From Haloarcula nitratireducens (GTDB lineage Archaea; Halobacteriota; Halobacteria; Halobacteriales; Haloarculaceae): DNA of 31,193 nucleotides. The notes under the pieces were generated by a model. The model was not told the origin of the DNA and made no database searches. It saw only the letters and a program-made list of their open reading frames with translations. A program made the position numbers and the translations under genes. Positions 6,508-14,969 of the stretch are shown in pieces. The DNA is taken from contig NZ_RKLT01000034.1 of NCBI RefSeq assembly GCF_019599505.1, positions 1-31,193 of the forward strand, given 5' to 3'. How positions within the stretch are numbered: the stretch's first letter is position 1; every line of letters starts with the position of its first letter.

Positions 6508-7503
6508 TCACGAGAAAACGGTGTCGGCCCGCGACTTCCGGTCGAACTCGATAATGTCCATCTTGTCGTTCAGTGTGAGAATAAACACCATCGTCTCGAG
6601 ATCGATACAGAGCGATACGCGGAGAGGCTCCGTCGAGATCGAGGTCTCGACGCAGTTCTGAAGCAGTTCGATGGCCTCGTCGACCGCGAATGAATTGAGG
6701 TCCATCTCAGGATTGCTGGTCAATTCGGTCGCCAGGAGAAGGCCGGTCGCGTACATCTCGACCGGTAACCGCTTGGCGAACCCACAGGTATCACACTTCA
6801 TGTCCGCCCAGACCGGGAATGGTGTTTCACAGGTGTCGCAGGGCTGACCGTCCTCAGTTTCGTGCATGTCACAAACTGTGACTGACGCCGATATTTGCCC
6901 CGCACACTCACGACAAATGTCGTACATCAGATACGTTATGTCCAGGGCACACCGATAGAGTCCAGCTGCGAGTGCTTGCTCGGAGTCACGAGTCGTCAGG
7001 CCTGTTGGCGGGTAGTTCGTCAGGAAGAGCGTCCCGACCGGCGCCTGATCGCCGAACAATCCGTAACACTCAGTACACGTGACTCGCAGCCACTGATCCT
7101 CGTAGGTGACTACAACGGTAGCCCCGCATAACGGGCACTGCTCATCGAGTTCTTGAGAAAAGTCGAGGCTTCCCGCGCCAGAAACGGCTATCACCGTTCT
7201 GGCGATCTGCTTACCTGCACTGCTCAACCGGTAGCCGTCGTCAGTTCGGCGGACGAAGTGAGGAGCGAGTTCCGAGAGGTGGTAGTTGAACTTCCCGTTA
7301 TCGTCGACACCGACCTCGTTTTGCAGTTCGGAATACGACACCGTCTCAAGGGTATCAGAACCGTCGTCGTATTCGTAGGTAGCACCTGCCTGCCAGAGTA
7401 TTCGGATGATATCTAACCGAATTTCGTTTCCCAGAATGGAGAAAACCTCGTCTGGGGAAAGCCCGTCCAGTTCGAGGTCAGGAGTGAACCGTGTTTGTTC
7501 CAT
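6508..7503 (-). CDS. ArsR-like winged-helix regulator with multiple zinc-finger motifs
   Basis: The protein has about 331 residues from the Met at 7503 (MEQTRFTPD); the frame extends five codons upstream. The N-terminus is an ArsR-type winged helix (VFSILGNEIRLDIIRIL, then SYSELQNEVGVDDNGKFNYHLSEL, then DGYRLSSAGKQIA). The rest is Cys-rich: CPLC with CTEC, then CREC, a CDTC pair, and CDTCG. These arrangements look like two treble-clef or ribbon zinc sites and place it in a recurrent haloarchaeal regulator group. The C-terminal 80 residues are predicted alpha/beta. It may sense metal or redox state through its cysteines, which is inference. No operon partner is evident; the cupin gene 230 bp downstream is the nearest. 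Confidence 0.75.
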   Translation of the reverse strand: MEQTRFTPDLELDGLSPDEVFSILGNEIRLDIIRILWQAGATYEYDDGSDTLETVSYSELQNEVGVDDNGKFNYHLSELAPHFVRRTDDGYRLSSAGKQIARTVIAVSGAGSLDFSQELDEQCPLCGATVVVTYEDQWLRVTCTECYGLFGDQAPVGTLFLTNYPPTGLTTRDSEQALAAGLYRCALDITYLMYDICRECAGQISASVTVCDMHETEDGQPCDTCETPFPVWADMKCDTCGFAKRLPVEMYATGLLLATELTSNPEMDLNSFAVDEAIELLQNCVETSISTEPLRVSLCIDLETMVFILTLNDKMDIIEFDRKSRADTVFS

Positions 7504-7751
7504 GCTATCAATACACACTCTAGCGCATTAAGCGTATGTTTGGTAGGCGATGGCCACGGCGATAGCGAGACACACGATACCGAGTGTACGAACGCCCCAC
7601 GTCCACGTGTTGGAGATGAAACAACGGCTGTGACGGACCGATTCTGTTGAAAATCTATTATGCTCGCTACGATCTTAGATCAAAAAGGCTCTGTCGAATT
7701 GAAACTAGTGGAGCTGTCTCAGACCGCTCCAAGGCGCTCAGCTGACTCCGC

Positions 7752-7874
7752 CTATAGTAGGTCTCCGCCGCACTCGGAACACACGGTAACCGGGTGTTCC
7801 TCAGGACGAATCTCTATTTTATGCAAACAGTCCAGACAGTACTGATAACGATAGCGTAGGTGTTTCGAGGGCAT
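7752..7874 (-). CDS. 40-residue zinc-ribbon microprotein
   Basis: ATG at 7874 opens a 40-codon frame (MPSKHLRYRYQYCLDCLHK to CSECGGDLL) with CLDC and CSEC pairs 16 residues apart, a minimal zinc ribbon with a basic N-terminus. An A/T-rich box (ttaaaagtat on the minus strand, about 7895-7904) lies about 27 bp upstream, as for a leaderless transcript. That box overlaps the stop of the neighbouring zinc-ribbon gene, so the two genes are in tandem with their own signals. The function is unknown. Confidence 0.6.
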   Translation of the reverse strand: MPSKHLRYRYQYCLDCLHKIEIRPEEHPVTVCSECGGDLL

Positions 7875-7901
7875 TGTACGTTAATGGTATCTCGGATACT
7901 T

Positions 7902-8084
7902 TTAATCAACTGACCGTACGTCAGGGCTTTCACACTCCGGGCAGGTAACACGAGTCATCTGCATCTTTGATTTAGAAAAGGTATTCTCACACGATACACA
8001 CCGGTATTCGAATCTCTCGTCGGACTCCGTCTCAGTGGGTGCGTTATCCGTGAGCGGTACGAATAGTGTGTCAAAGATGCCCAT
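7902..8084 (-). CDS. 60-residue zinc-ribbon protein
   Basis: The protein begins MGIFDTLFVPLTDNAPTE and carries CVSC and CPEC pairs 19 residues apart, with FEYRCVSCENTFSKSK resembling a small rubredoxin-like or FmdB-like ribbon. The N-terminal hydrophobic stretch could be a docking helix. A TATA-like box (about 8110-8117 on the minus strand) lies about 28 bp upstream of the ATG at 8084. The next gene on the same strand is the 40-residue zinc ribbon 27 bp downstream. The function is unknown; such small proteins are abundant in haloarchaea. Confidence 0.7.
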   Translation of the reverse strand: MGIFDTLFVPLTDNAPTETESDERFEYRCVSCENTFSKSKMQMTRVTCPECESPDVRSVD

Positions 8085-8121
8085 TTAGCACATGAGGTTC
8101 CAAAGACTTCCTGAAATAAGT

Positions 8122-8310
8122 GACGGCTGGTGCATCCGTGACGGATGGAAGAGTCACCAACCGCGGTTCCGGTGTACGAACGACAAATGTGAGGTGTTGT
8201 AAGACCACGCTAATTGGAATCCGTCGGTGAATATCGCGTGGCACAAAAGGCGAAATTCGATGAAAACGGGGCGATTACCGGACTTACAAAACTCAGCCAT
8301 AGATTCGATT
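8122..8310 (+). pseudogene. TnpB-like C-terminal remnant (IS200/IS605 group)
   Basis: The plus frame reads SHQPRFRCTNDKCEVL, a stop, then DHANWNPSVNIAWHKR. This resembles the C-terminal zinc finger of TnpB (FxCxNxxC) followed by the D-x-N-A-A-x-N-I-A type RuvC-III segment. The internal TAA, the lack of any N-terminal part and the changed catalytic-looking positions show it is dead. No TnpA or guide-RNA-like end is evident. The assignment rests on a short motif and is tentative. Confidence 0.4.
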
Positions 8311-8371
8311 GGTGTGTCTCTCCAAGCTAAGAAAACGTATGCGCATACTAACTCACTGATGGCAGCAACAC

Positions 8372-8683
8372 TCATGGGCAGCAACTCCAGGGGCCGTTGA
8401 CCGTGGGGGGATCTTCGCTGAGGAGCGCGAACGCGTCACGGATGCATTGTCGCTGGCTGCGAAGTACGACCAGATTGTCGTACTCGCGTACCACGAGATT
8501 GGTGCTGGAAAGTGGATCGATGAGGCCGGCTTTCGTGACCAGATGCAACTGATTGCAGCTACCGAGGATCTCGAAGTGGTAACGCCATCGGTACTACTCG
8601 AGGGCATCCTTACGCCGCCGCTGTTGTTGAACAACCTTGATGCAGGAACCGGGAGCGATCCTCTTCTTACAAGGAGTGAGTAG
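8372..8683 (+). pseudogene. Polysaccharide-deacetylase-like C-terminal remnant
   Basis: The frame has no ATG at its start; it reads TPGAVDRGGIFAEERERV, then DQIVVLAYHEIGAG, then EDLEVVTPSVLLEG, and stops at 8683. The VLAYHEI strand followed by a late VVTPSxLL helix is like the C-terminal end of NodB-type deacetylases, where a His-containing strand precedes the last helices. The N-terminal catalytic Asp/His motifs are absent, so this is a truncated gene. Its tail merges into the dispersed repeat at 8585-8745. The identification is tentative. Confidence 0.4.
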
Positions 8684-8745
8684 TCGGAATCCAAACGGAG
8701 CGACCAGTCTACAGTTTCGGTTCACAACGGGTGTAACAGCCCACA
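8585..8745. repeat. Dispersed repeat, copy A (most diverged)
   Basis: This segment shares blocks with 13225-13375 and 20401-20555. The clearest are GCAGGAACCGGGAGCG, then AAACGGAGCGACCAGT, then CGGTTCACAACGGGTGT. A further shared block, AGATGGCTTTG at 8773, matches 20648-20658. No reading frame is conserved well across copies. It is one of three copies of an unidentified element in the window. Confidence 0.6.
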
Positions 8746-8956
8746 CAAGACGAAGCTGTTTTGAGCCATATCAGATGGCTTTGTATGCAAGCAACAGTCT
8801 TAGCCACGAAGCGGCTTTTTGACTTGTTATCGAAGTTTTGTGCTCTATGCATGTGCAACGGGTCAGCTTGTGAGTTGATTTTGTGACTCACCAACTTGCC
8901 AGCGATAGTTCGCATGGGACTGGGCAATGATTAATGACTGATTAGATTCCACAAAA

Positions 8957-10135
8957 ATGGACAATAGTTCACCGAAGGCAAATAGAGCGACGAGCTCGTC
9001 GCGCCGACGATTCTTACAGACGTCGGCCGTCGCAGGTACAGGATTACTCACAGGCTGTCTCAGTGCCGCGACAGGTAACGACCAAACGCTGACGATGGGG
9101 TACCAGCCGTTTTCCGCGCACGCATGGGAGGCCCTCGTCATGAAACACAGCGATATTCCACAGAAGTATCTTCCCGATGGCTACTCGCTGGAGTGGCAAT
9201 CCGCGCTTCAAGGGGCGGTGGTCGGGAACCGCATGAGCGTCGGGAAGAACCAAGCAGGCTGGATGGGCGATATGCCGGCATTGACAACCATCGCTCAAGA
9301 CGAGACACCGGCCAGTCTCGTTGGCCTCGCCAACTGGTCGCGGGGCCAGCAGTGTAATCTTCTTATCGTCCCCCGTGACTCCCCGATCGAAGAGACATCG
9401 GACATTGCGGGCAAAACCGTCGGCGTCACAAAGGGGTCGTGCACTCATCGATATCTCCTTCGGCTGCTCGAAGCCGAAGATATCGACGTGACCATGGAGG
9501 ACACCAGTATCTCTACGATCCTCGCGAATCTACGCGAAGGTCGGATTGCAGCGGGACTGGGATGGGAGCCCTCCGTCGCAAAGTCGGTATTCCAAGACGA
9601 ATTGACCCGGTACGTCTCGACTGGTGCAGAGTACAACGTGATCGACGCGGGCGGAATACCGATGACCGATAACCTGATCAACAATCACCGTGAGGCCGCA
9701 AAGGCAATCCTGAAGGCCGAACTCGAAGCAACGCGGGTCCTCGCGACCGACCACGAGCGAACGCTCGATCTGGTCTCTCAGGAATCCGACCTCCGATACT
9801 TTAATCGCTCGTCCCTCCGGTGGGGCGTCTACAAAGACCCGCCGATCGGCGAGAACGTTCAGCGCTTGAAGTACGCGACCGACTTCGAGCAGGCAGAAGA
9901 ACCGGGCCGACTAATGAAAGAAACCGGGCCACAGTTCCTCACTGAGCAGGGAGCACTCGAGGCGCCTCCACCATCCGACCGCTATAAACCAGACGTCCTC
10001 AACGAGGCGGCAGCCGAACTCGATGATGCAGTCGAGTGGTCGCCGCGATCGGCCGGTAACACGTCGAGCAACGACACTCCGTCAGAAACAATCACCAGTT
10101 CGGCTGGAGGTACCATCACGGGAGACAGCCAATGA
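8957..10135 (+). CDS. ABC transporter substrate-binding lipoprotein (SsuA/TauA/NrtA-like)
   Basis: The protein has 392 residues. A Tat signal (SRRRFLQTSAVAGTGLLTGC) ends in a lipobox with Cys34, so it is exported folded and lipid-anchored. The mature part has the periplasmic type-2 fold of the nitrate/sulfonate/taurine family: LTMGYQPFSAHAWEALVMK, then MGDMPALTTIAQDE, then IAGKTVGVTKGSCTHRYLLRLL, then LREGRIAAGLGWEPS. A low-complexity Ser/Thr/Glu tail of about 35 residues closes the protein. The substrate (sulfonate, taurine, nitrate or pyrimidine-like) cannot be decided from the sequence. The stop overlaps the permease start by four bases (ATGA). A TATA-like gattaatgac lies about 26 bp before the ATG. 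Confidence 0.85.
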   Translation: MDNSSPKANRATSSSRRRFLQTSAVAGTGLLTGCLSAATGNDQTLTMGYQPFSAHAWEALVMKHSDIPQKYLPDGYSLEWQSALQGAVVGNRMSVGKNQAGWMGDMPALTTIAQDETPASLVGLANWSRGQQCNLLIVPRDSPIEETSDIAGKTVGVTKGSCTHRYLLRLLEAEDIDVTMEDTSISTILANLREGRIAAGLGWEPSVAKSVFQDELTRYVSTGAEYNVIDAGGIPMTDNLINNHREAAKAILKAELEATRVLATDHERTLDLVSQESDLRYFNRSSLRWGVYKDPPIGENVQRLKYATDFEQAEEPGRLMKETGPQFLTEQGALEAPPPSDRYKPDVLNEAAAELDDAVEWSPRSAGNTSSNDTPSETITSSAGGTITGDSQ

Positions 10136-10983
10136 GCACGCGTTCAACGACCGAACGCATCGGTGAGTGGTTCACTGGAAGCCTCCCGTCGCCCACACGG
10201 GGGGTCCGGAAGCTTCTCTCACTCGTTGGGTTCCTCGCGATCTGGTGGCTGTTCTATCAGTTCGGTGTGCTCAACTTCGAACACTTCGTGAGCCCTGAAA
10301 TGGCCCTCGTCGCGTTCGGCGAGGCACTCGCCGGACAGCCGTTGGTCGAGGGGGGCGACACCATCTATCTCCACGCGCTCTACTCGACGGCACGGGTCGT
10401 GATCGGCGTCGGCGTCGCGGCGATACTCGCTATCCCGCTCGGGCTGGTCGTCGGGACGAGCCGGCGGTGGGAGAACTTCCTGTATACCGCACTCGAAGCA
10501 TTCCGTCCGATCCCGCCAATCGCGTGGCTCCCGATCGCCATCATCGTCTTCCCAGCGGTCACGCTCGGGTCAGTTTCGCTCCCGCTTTCCGCGCTGTTCG
10601 TCGTGTTCATCGGAGCGTTCTTCCCGATCTTCACGAACACGATCGAGGGCGCACGGAACGTCGAAGTAGAATTCCGCCGGGCGGCCGAGAGTCTCGGGGC
10701 GTCCTCGACGAACGTCTTTCGACATGTGGTACTGCCAGCAACGCTGCCGTCGATTATTACGGGGCTCGCGCTCGGTGTTGGGCTCGGTTGGATTACGGTC
10801 GTTGCCGCTGAACTCGTTACCGGCGGCCCCGGGCTCGGCTACATCATTATTCGAGGATCGCGGCTCCGAAACAAGCAGACGATCGTCATCGGAATGCTCG
10901 CAGTTGGCGCGCTCGGATACGCGTCATCGGCGCTTGTTGGACGGCTCGGCCGACGACTCACCCCGTGGTCTGACATAGAATGA
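10132..10983 (+). CDS. ABC transporter permease 1 (SsuC/TauC-like)
   Basis: The protein has 283 residues with about six membrane segments. The EAA-type cytoplasmic loop is seen in EFRRAAESLGASSTNVFRHV followed by VLPATLPSIITGLALG, which contacts the ATPase. FRPIPPIAWLPIAI is the conserved segment of this permease subfamily. It is translationally coupled to the binding protein and followed 22 bp later by the ATPase gene. It is paralogous to the permease at 11908-12660, sharing the IPPIAW and LGAS....RHVVLP motifs, so the transporter probably uses a heterodimeric channel. Confidence 0.88.
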   Translation: MSTRSTTERIGEWFTGSLPSPTRGVRKLLSLVGFLAIWWLFYQFGVLNFEHFVSPEMALVAFGEALAGQPLVEGGDTIYLHALYSTARVVIGVGVAAILAIPLGLVVGTSRRWENFLYTALEAFRPIPPIAWLPIAIIVFPAVTLGSVSLPLSALFVVFIGAFFPIFTNTIEGARNVEVEFRRAAESLGASSTNVFRHVVLPATLPSIITGLALGVGLGWITVVAAELVTGGPGLGYIIIRGSRLRNKQTIVIGMLAVGALGYASSALVGRLGRRLTPWSDIE

Positions 10984-11005
10984 TCCTTCCAGGAGCGACT
11001 ACTTC

Positions 11006-11908
11006 ATGAGTGAACACAATAGCGACGACGCACGTACCGACACGAACGAACAATCGGCGAACCACATGGATCGCTCAGAATCGGATACCGACGACGAGTT
11101 CCGGTCGTGGACGGACTCCAGCGGAGCGGGGACCGTCAACATCAAAGACATGTCGAAGGTGTACGGCACCGACAGTGGCGAACTGACCGCCGTCGACGAG
11201 ATGGACCTTCATATCGAAGCCGAAGAGTTCGTGACCGTCCTCGGTCCCTCGGGCTGTGGGAAAAGCACGGTGATGGAATGTATCGCGGGCTACCTCGAGC
11301 CAACCGAAGGGGAGGTATTAGTCAACGGCGAGCCAGTCGATGAGCCAGATCCCTCCCGTGGAGTGGTCTTCCAAGAGAATCGACTGTTCCCCTGGAAGAC
11401 TATCAACGAGAACGTCCGCTTCGGCCCACAGATGCGCGACGCGGTCGACGAGAGTCGCATCGAGACGTTGTTCGATCAGATGGGACTCGAGGGGTTCGAA
11501 GATTCGTACCCCCACGAACTCTCGGGCGGAATGCAGCAGCGCGCCGAACTCGCGCGCTTGCTCGCGAACGATCCCGACATCATGCTGATGGACGAACCGT
11601 TCAGCGGCCTCGACGCGATGACAAAGGAGCTGATGCAGGAGAAGCTGCTCGACGTCTGGGAGGACGACGATAGAACGGTCCTGTTCATCACCCATGATGT
11701 CGAGGAAGCAATCTTGCTTGCGGATCGAGTGGTCGTGATGACCGCTCGTCCTGGCCAAGTCAAGGATGTCATCGATGTGGATCTCGACCGACCGCGTGAC
11801 ACTGATATGGTCACGACTGACAGGTTCAATGAACTTCAGCGGCGGGCGAGCGAGAGCATTCACGACGAGGCCGAGCGCGCGATGGAGCAAGCGGAGGGAC
11901 GGACCTGA
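11006..11908 (+). CDS. ABC transporter ATPase (SsuB/TauB-like)
   Basis: The protein has 300 residues. All nucleotide-binding motifs are present: Walker A GPSGCGKST (80-88), Q-loop VFQEN (Gln123), signature LSGGMQQRA (172-180), Walker B IMLMDEP (192-198), D-loop SGLDA and the H-loop Thr-His230. An acidic, hydrophilic extension of about 40 residues precedes the domain, unusually long for this family but in keeping with haloarchaeal proteins. A downstream ATG (MDRSES, residue 21) could be the real start. Its last codon overlaps the ATG of the second permease by one base. Confidence 0.9.
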   Translation: MSEHNSDDARTDTNEQSANHMDRSESDTDDEFRSWTDSSGAGTVNIKDMSKVYGTDSGELTAVDEMDLHIEAEEFVTVLGPSGCGKSTVMECIAGYLEPTEGEVLVNGEPVDEPDPSRGVVFQENRLFPWKTINENVRFGPQMRDAVDESRIETLFDQMGLEGFEDSYPHELSGGMQQRAELARLLANDPDIMLMDEPFSGLDAMTKELMQEKLLDVWEDDDRTVLFITHDVEEAILLADRVVVMTARPGQVKDVIDVDLDRPRDTDMVTTDRFNELQRRASESIHDEAERAMEQAEGRT

Positions 11909-12660
11909 TGGAGTACCGCCGGCGCGCCGAACAGTCGGTTTCGCTCCTCACGGTGCTCGCGGTGTGGATGGTCGCCACGATGGTCCTCGCCAACGATCCC
12001 AGCCTGCCGACTCCCCCACAGGTACTCACGTCGTTGGTCGACGCAGCAACGGGTGGGTACTTCTGGAGCGAAGTCACCTTGAGCACGTTCCGGGTGTATC
12101 TCTCCTACGTGATTGCCGTCGTAGTCGGCATTCCACTGGGGCTGTTAATCGGCCGCAGCGAGCTTGTCGAAGATCTTCTCTTCCCCTCACTAGAGGTCCT
12201 CCGGCCGATCCCGCCGATTGCGTGGTTCCCGGCACTGACGATTATCCTGTTCAGTCCTGAGAACATCGTGCGGTTCATCATCTTCCTCGCCGCATTCTTC
12301 CCGATCCTTCTCAACACGATCGAGGGGGTTCACGACGTCGAGGAAGAGTACGCACAGGCCGCCAGCTCGTTGGGGGCTTCCGCATCACAATCCCTTCGTC
12401 ACGTTGTACTCCCCGGTGCACTCCCCTCGATCTACACGGGCCTCGTCAACGCGATGGGGTTAGCGTGGGTTAGTCTCGTTGCGGCGGAAGTCTTGTCGAG
12501 TAGCGGCCTCGGATACTTCATCTGGAACGCGTTTACCGCGGGCGAGTACCCGAACGTCGTTGTCGGGATGATCACAGTCGGCGTATTGGGGTACACGTCC
12601 TCGGTCCTGGTCCGCTGGCTCGGAGCTCAGCAGCTCCCGTGGCTACAATCAGCCACCTGA
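11908..12660 (+). CDS. ABC transporter permease 2 (SsuC/TauC-like)
   Basis: The protein has 250 residues with about six membrane segments. LRPIPPIAWFPALTI and the EAA loop EYAQAASSLGASASQSLRHV plus VLPGALPSIYTGLVN match permease 1, but the remainder differs, so this is a diverged paralogue and not a recent duplicate. Start and stop are tightly coupled to the ATPase gene (1-bp overlap). It closes the order binding protein, permease, ATPase, permease. Most NRT/SSU/TAU systems have one permease gene, making this arrangement notable. Confidence 0.88.
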   Translation: MEYRRRAEQSVSLLTVLAVWMVATMVLANDPSLPTPPQVLTSLVDAATGGYFWSEVTLSTFRVYLSYVIAVVVGIPLGLLIGRSELVEDLLFPSLEVLRPIPPIAWFPALTIILFSPENIVRFIIFLAAFFPILLNTIEGVHDVEEEYAQAASSLGASASQSLRHVVLPGALPSIYTGLVNAMGLAWVSLVAAEVLSSSGLGYFIWNAFTAGEYPNVVVGMITVGVLGYTSSVLVRWLGAQQLPWLQSAT

Positions 12661-12711
12661 TCAACTTGTCTCGATAGGCAAGCGATACACTACCGCCACA
12701 GCGCGTCTCGG

Positions 12712-12849
12712 TTACTGTTCAAACGTGGCATTAGGTATCGTGAGGCGAGTGATCGCAGCGACACTATCGAACCCGTCGTCGAAGCTGTAGAGATAATCGA
12801 TCTCCTCTCGCTGCATCGTTGCGACGTTAAAATACGCAAATAGTGTAGT
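12712..12849 (-). pseudogene. C-terminal remnant of a PIN-domain (VapC-like) protein
   Basis: The minus frame between a TGA and the TAA at 12712-12714 encodes 45 residues. It contains YFNVATMQREEIDYLYSFDD followed by GFDSVAAITRL, the end of a VapC-like PIN ribonuclease with the final acidic residues of the active-site region. The first two thirds of the domain and any VapB antitoxin are missing. It ends 52 bp after the ABC operon, in the opposite orientation. Confidence 0.5.
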
Positions 12850-13224
12850 TCAGACTATCGTGGTTTAGCCTACAGTAGTTCAAACAACTATAGTGTGAAA
12901 ACTACTCTGACTACCGAACTCAGAAAGGAGCCGCCCCATCAAACGGTCAAGCAGATTTGGGAGAAATTGATTGAGATTGATGGCGATGATCTCATTGTCA
13001 AGACGCGATATGTCAGATGAGTTCGGGTACAGACTAAGTTGTTTGTGATGGAGAGAGATACCGCCGAAGGCCTGGTTGAACAACGCTGCGTTGGCTTAGA
13101 TTTACTGAAGAACAGCGACCGGAAAGCAATGACCGGCGGCGTCATACCCATTCTGGTGGAGTCTTCGGGGTAACCCTGTGACGAGCCCGCTCTAACGAAC
13201 GAATCGACAGAGAACCGACGTTGA
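12850..13224 (+). other. Gene-free stretch with a short unrecognised frame
   Basis: Imperfect direct repeats GTAGTTCA(G/A)AC occur near 12845 and 12875. A GTG at 12895 opens 41 codons (MKTTLTTELRKEPPHQTVKQ onward) ending with TGA at 13018. The same frame continues after the stop to about 13172, so this may be a decayed gene. I recognise no family and see no convincing start. Confidence 0.25.
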
Positions 13225-13375
13225 TGGACGCGGCGGCATGTGCCCTGCTGCCGTGGCTGTCTGGTAGCTACAGGAACCGGGAGCGGCCCCATTCTTGCAG
13301 GAGTGTAGTGGGTGGTCGTCACACGAACGGAGCGACCAGTCCCGATTCCGACCACAACAGGTGTGGCGGACTAAT
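13225..13375. repeat. Dispersed repeat, copy B
   Basis: Blocks shared with copy C at 20401-20555 include GACGCGG(C/T)GGCA, TGGTAGCT, a GGAGTG...GGTGGTCGTCA block, CACGAACGGAGCGA and CAGGTGTG. TGGTCG and CGACCA within the core are inverted complements (6-bp stem), retained best here. Reading the core in any frame gives low-complexity, non-domain peptides. It sits between the PIN remnant and the toxin-antitoxin pair. Confidence 0.65.
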
Positions 13376-13512
13376 CGACTACAGCTCCTGCTGGGCGATA
13401 TTTCTGGAGATACGACCACTGCCTCCGTACTGACTGTTCTGCCAATCCAATTCCTCCCAGTAACCCGATGACGGCCGTTACATCTTTTACACACTGACAT
13501 CAATTACACATT

Positions 13513-13872
13513 ATGCCCATCGATATCGACCGCTTCGAGGAGGGAACCGGTGAGGAACTCCGGTCGGGCGGCCGCACGAATGCTGAAGAAATCCTCGCCT
13601 TCCTCGCGACTCATCCAGATCAGGCATACACACCGAAAGAAATCCACGAGGCAACCGCTGTCGCACGCGGAAGTATTGGCGTTGTCCTCTCACGGCTCGA
13701 AGATCGTGACCTCGTCCGGCATCGCGGCGAGTACTGGGCGATCAGTGACGATGTAGACGTCGACAAGACACTAACTGCGATGGCCACCGCTCGGGCCGCG
13801 ACCGATCGCCTCGGTGCAGAAGATCCCGATGAGTGGGGTCCCGGTGCTGACGACGCCGAGGACCAGGAGTAA
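13513..13872 (+). CDS. MarR-like winged-helix antitoxin/regulator
   Basis: The protein has 119 residues. The winged helix spans about 20-80: NAEEILAFLATHPDQAYTPKEIHEAT, then ARGSIGVVLSRLEDRDLVRHRGEYWAI. An acidic tail (DPDEWGPGADDAEDQE) could wrap the partner toxin. The stop overlaps the ATG of the PemK/MazF gene by one base (TAATG), the classic toxin-antitoxin layout. A TATA-like tttaca box lies about 23 bp before the ATG, so a leaderless transcript is likely. The function as antitoxin and autorepressor is inferred from context; HTH proteins paired with MazF-like toxins are common in haloarchaea. Confidence 0.75.
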   Translation: MPIDIDRFEEGTGEELRSGGRTNAEEILAFLATHPDQAYTPKEIHEATAVARGSIGVVLSRLEDRDLVRHRGEYWAISDDVDVDKTLTAMATARAATDRLGAEDPDEWGPGADDAEDQE

Positions 13873-14210
13873 TGCCGTATGAGCAAGGCGACATCTGGTG
13901 GGGACCGGCTCCACACAAGTCTGGCCCGTCGTACCGGCCGTGGGTTATCGTCAGCGATAGCTCTCATCCGTTCTCCCATACCGAGTGTATCGCGCTCGCG
14001 ATGACAACGCAACAACACGCCGGCGCAATCGCTGTCGCAGATGCCGACTGGCTTGAGGGTGGGTCAGCCAAGGACGCCTACATTTCGCCATGGTATACAA
14101 CGACGATTAAACACCGAGATTTCGACCGTCGGCAAGGAAGACTGGTACCAGCCATCATCAGTGAGGCGATCTCCGAACTGCACCGGTACACGCCGTCTCC
14201 CGACAAGTGA
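13872..14210 (+). CDS. PemK/MazF-like toxin
   Basis: The protein has 112 residues. It begins YEQGDIWWGPAP, then has SYRPWVIVSDSSHPFSHTEC, a LAMTTQQH strand, WLEGGSAKDAYISPW, and IKHRDFDRRQGRL. The architecture matches MazF/PemK ribonucleases, with the QGRL end seen also in the solitary toxin at 4551-4904. It overlaps the HTH gene start-to-stop, forming a two-gene operon. A 7-bp stem-loop follows the stop. The target RNA is unknown. Confidence 0.8.
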   Translation: MPYEQGDIWWGPAPHKSGPSYRPWVIVSDSSHPFSHTECIALAMTTQQHAGAIAVADADWLEGGSAKDAYISPWYTTTIKHRDFDRRQGRLVPAIISEAISELHRYTPSPDK

Positions 14211-14236
14211 CTCCCTGTCGCTTAGTGGCCAGGGAG
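14211..14236 (+). terminator. Stem-loop after the toxin gene
   Basis: CTCCCTG (14211-14217) and CAGGGAG (14230-14236) are exact inverted complements with a 12-base loop, directly after the TGA at 14208-14210. No T run follows, so it may be an mRNA 3' structure and not a terminator. Confidence 0.35.
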
Positions 14237-14596
14237 GGAAGATAAGTGTCCAATGTCGTAAGTAGGGAATCCCGATGAGACCGACTCGTCACCGGGTCGT
14301 GAGTCGTGGGTCACTGACACCGTTGGGACAAATAGTGCATTGCATCGGAGTCACCTTCGAATGTCTCGGGAGAATGCACCTACTCGTTGTGTAAGCGGCC
14401 ACAAGCTATAATCGATCACCAGAGAACGATCCATTAGAGAACACTCATTCAAATTGTGTGTTTGCACCGCGCCTCAATGATGAAGGGGCCAATGGACGGG
14501 GGACGACGTGCACTACTGTAGCAAAGTCCATTCGCGTGGTCGGCACGCGGGACACAGCAAACAGAATCACTGTTCTACAACACAGTCACATCAGCC
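14237..14596. other. Gene-free stretch
   Basis: About 360 bp with no convincing reading frame on either strand. It separates the toxin-antitoxin pair from the small acidic gene at 14597. I see no clear repeat or RNA gene. Confidence 0.4.
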
Positions 14597-14764
14597 ATGT
14601 CACCATCCGATGACCATTCTCACCATGATAGCACGGATGCGCCCGTCAGTGCAGATGAGCACGCAGCGGTCGTCGCCAAGCTGGAGGCTGCCTTAGACGC
14701 TGACACTCCCGACGAGGCAAACGTCCACATCCGCGAAGCACTCCAATTGCTTGCGATAGAGTGA
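14597..14764 (+). CDS. Small acidic His-rich protein
   Basis: ATG 14597 opens a 55-residue frame beginning MSPSDDHSHHDSTDAPVS. It continues with ADEHAAVVAKLEAALDADTP and a final helix NVHIREALQLLAIE. The N-terminus is disordered and His/Asp-rich; the C-terminal half is two amphipathic helices. Similar small proteins with an IREALQLL ending are familiar from haloarchaea, but I know no function. Composition and codon phase support coding. The Bat-like regulator follows after 205 bp. Confidence 0.55.
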   Translation: MSPSDDHSHHDSTDAPVSADEHAAVVAKLEAALDADTPDEANVHIREALQLLAIE

Positions 14765-14969
14765 GCCCCAGTCATGAGACCACCAGATGCGAGCCGCATC
14801 GAAGGGCATTCGCAGCCACTCACAGCTGAAGAAGGTGTCGAGCAGATATCCCTAAGTAGCGACAGCAAAAAACCGTGATTCGAGTTGCACACAGCACGCT
14901 CATTCATCAATACTAACGGCCGAGCCCCTCTCACGCTCTACAGCCTCACCAACGGGCGCCCAAACTAAC

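Noticed and set aside
7528..7620. Hydrophobic single-helix C-terminus on the minus strand ending at TAA 7528-7530
   Set aside because: The sequence TWTWGVRTLGIVCLAIAVAI looks like a small membrane helix, but no ATG, GTG or TTG opens the frame after the preceding stop; it may be a remnant.
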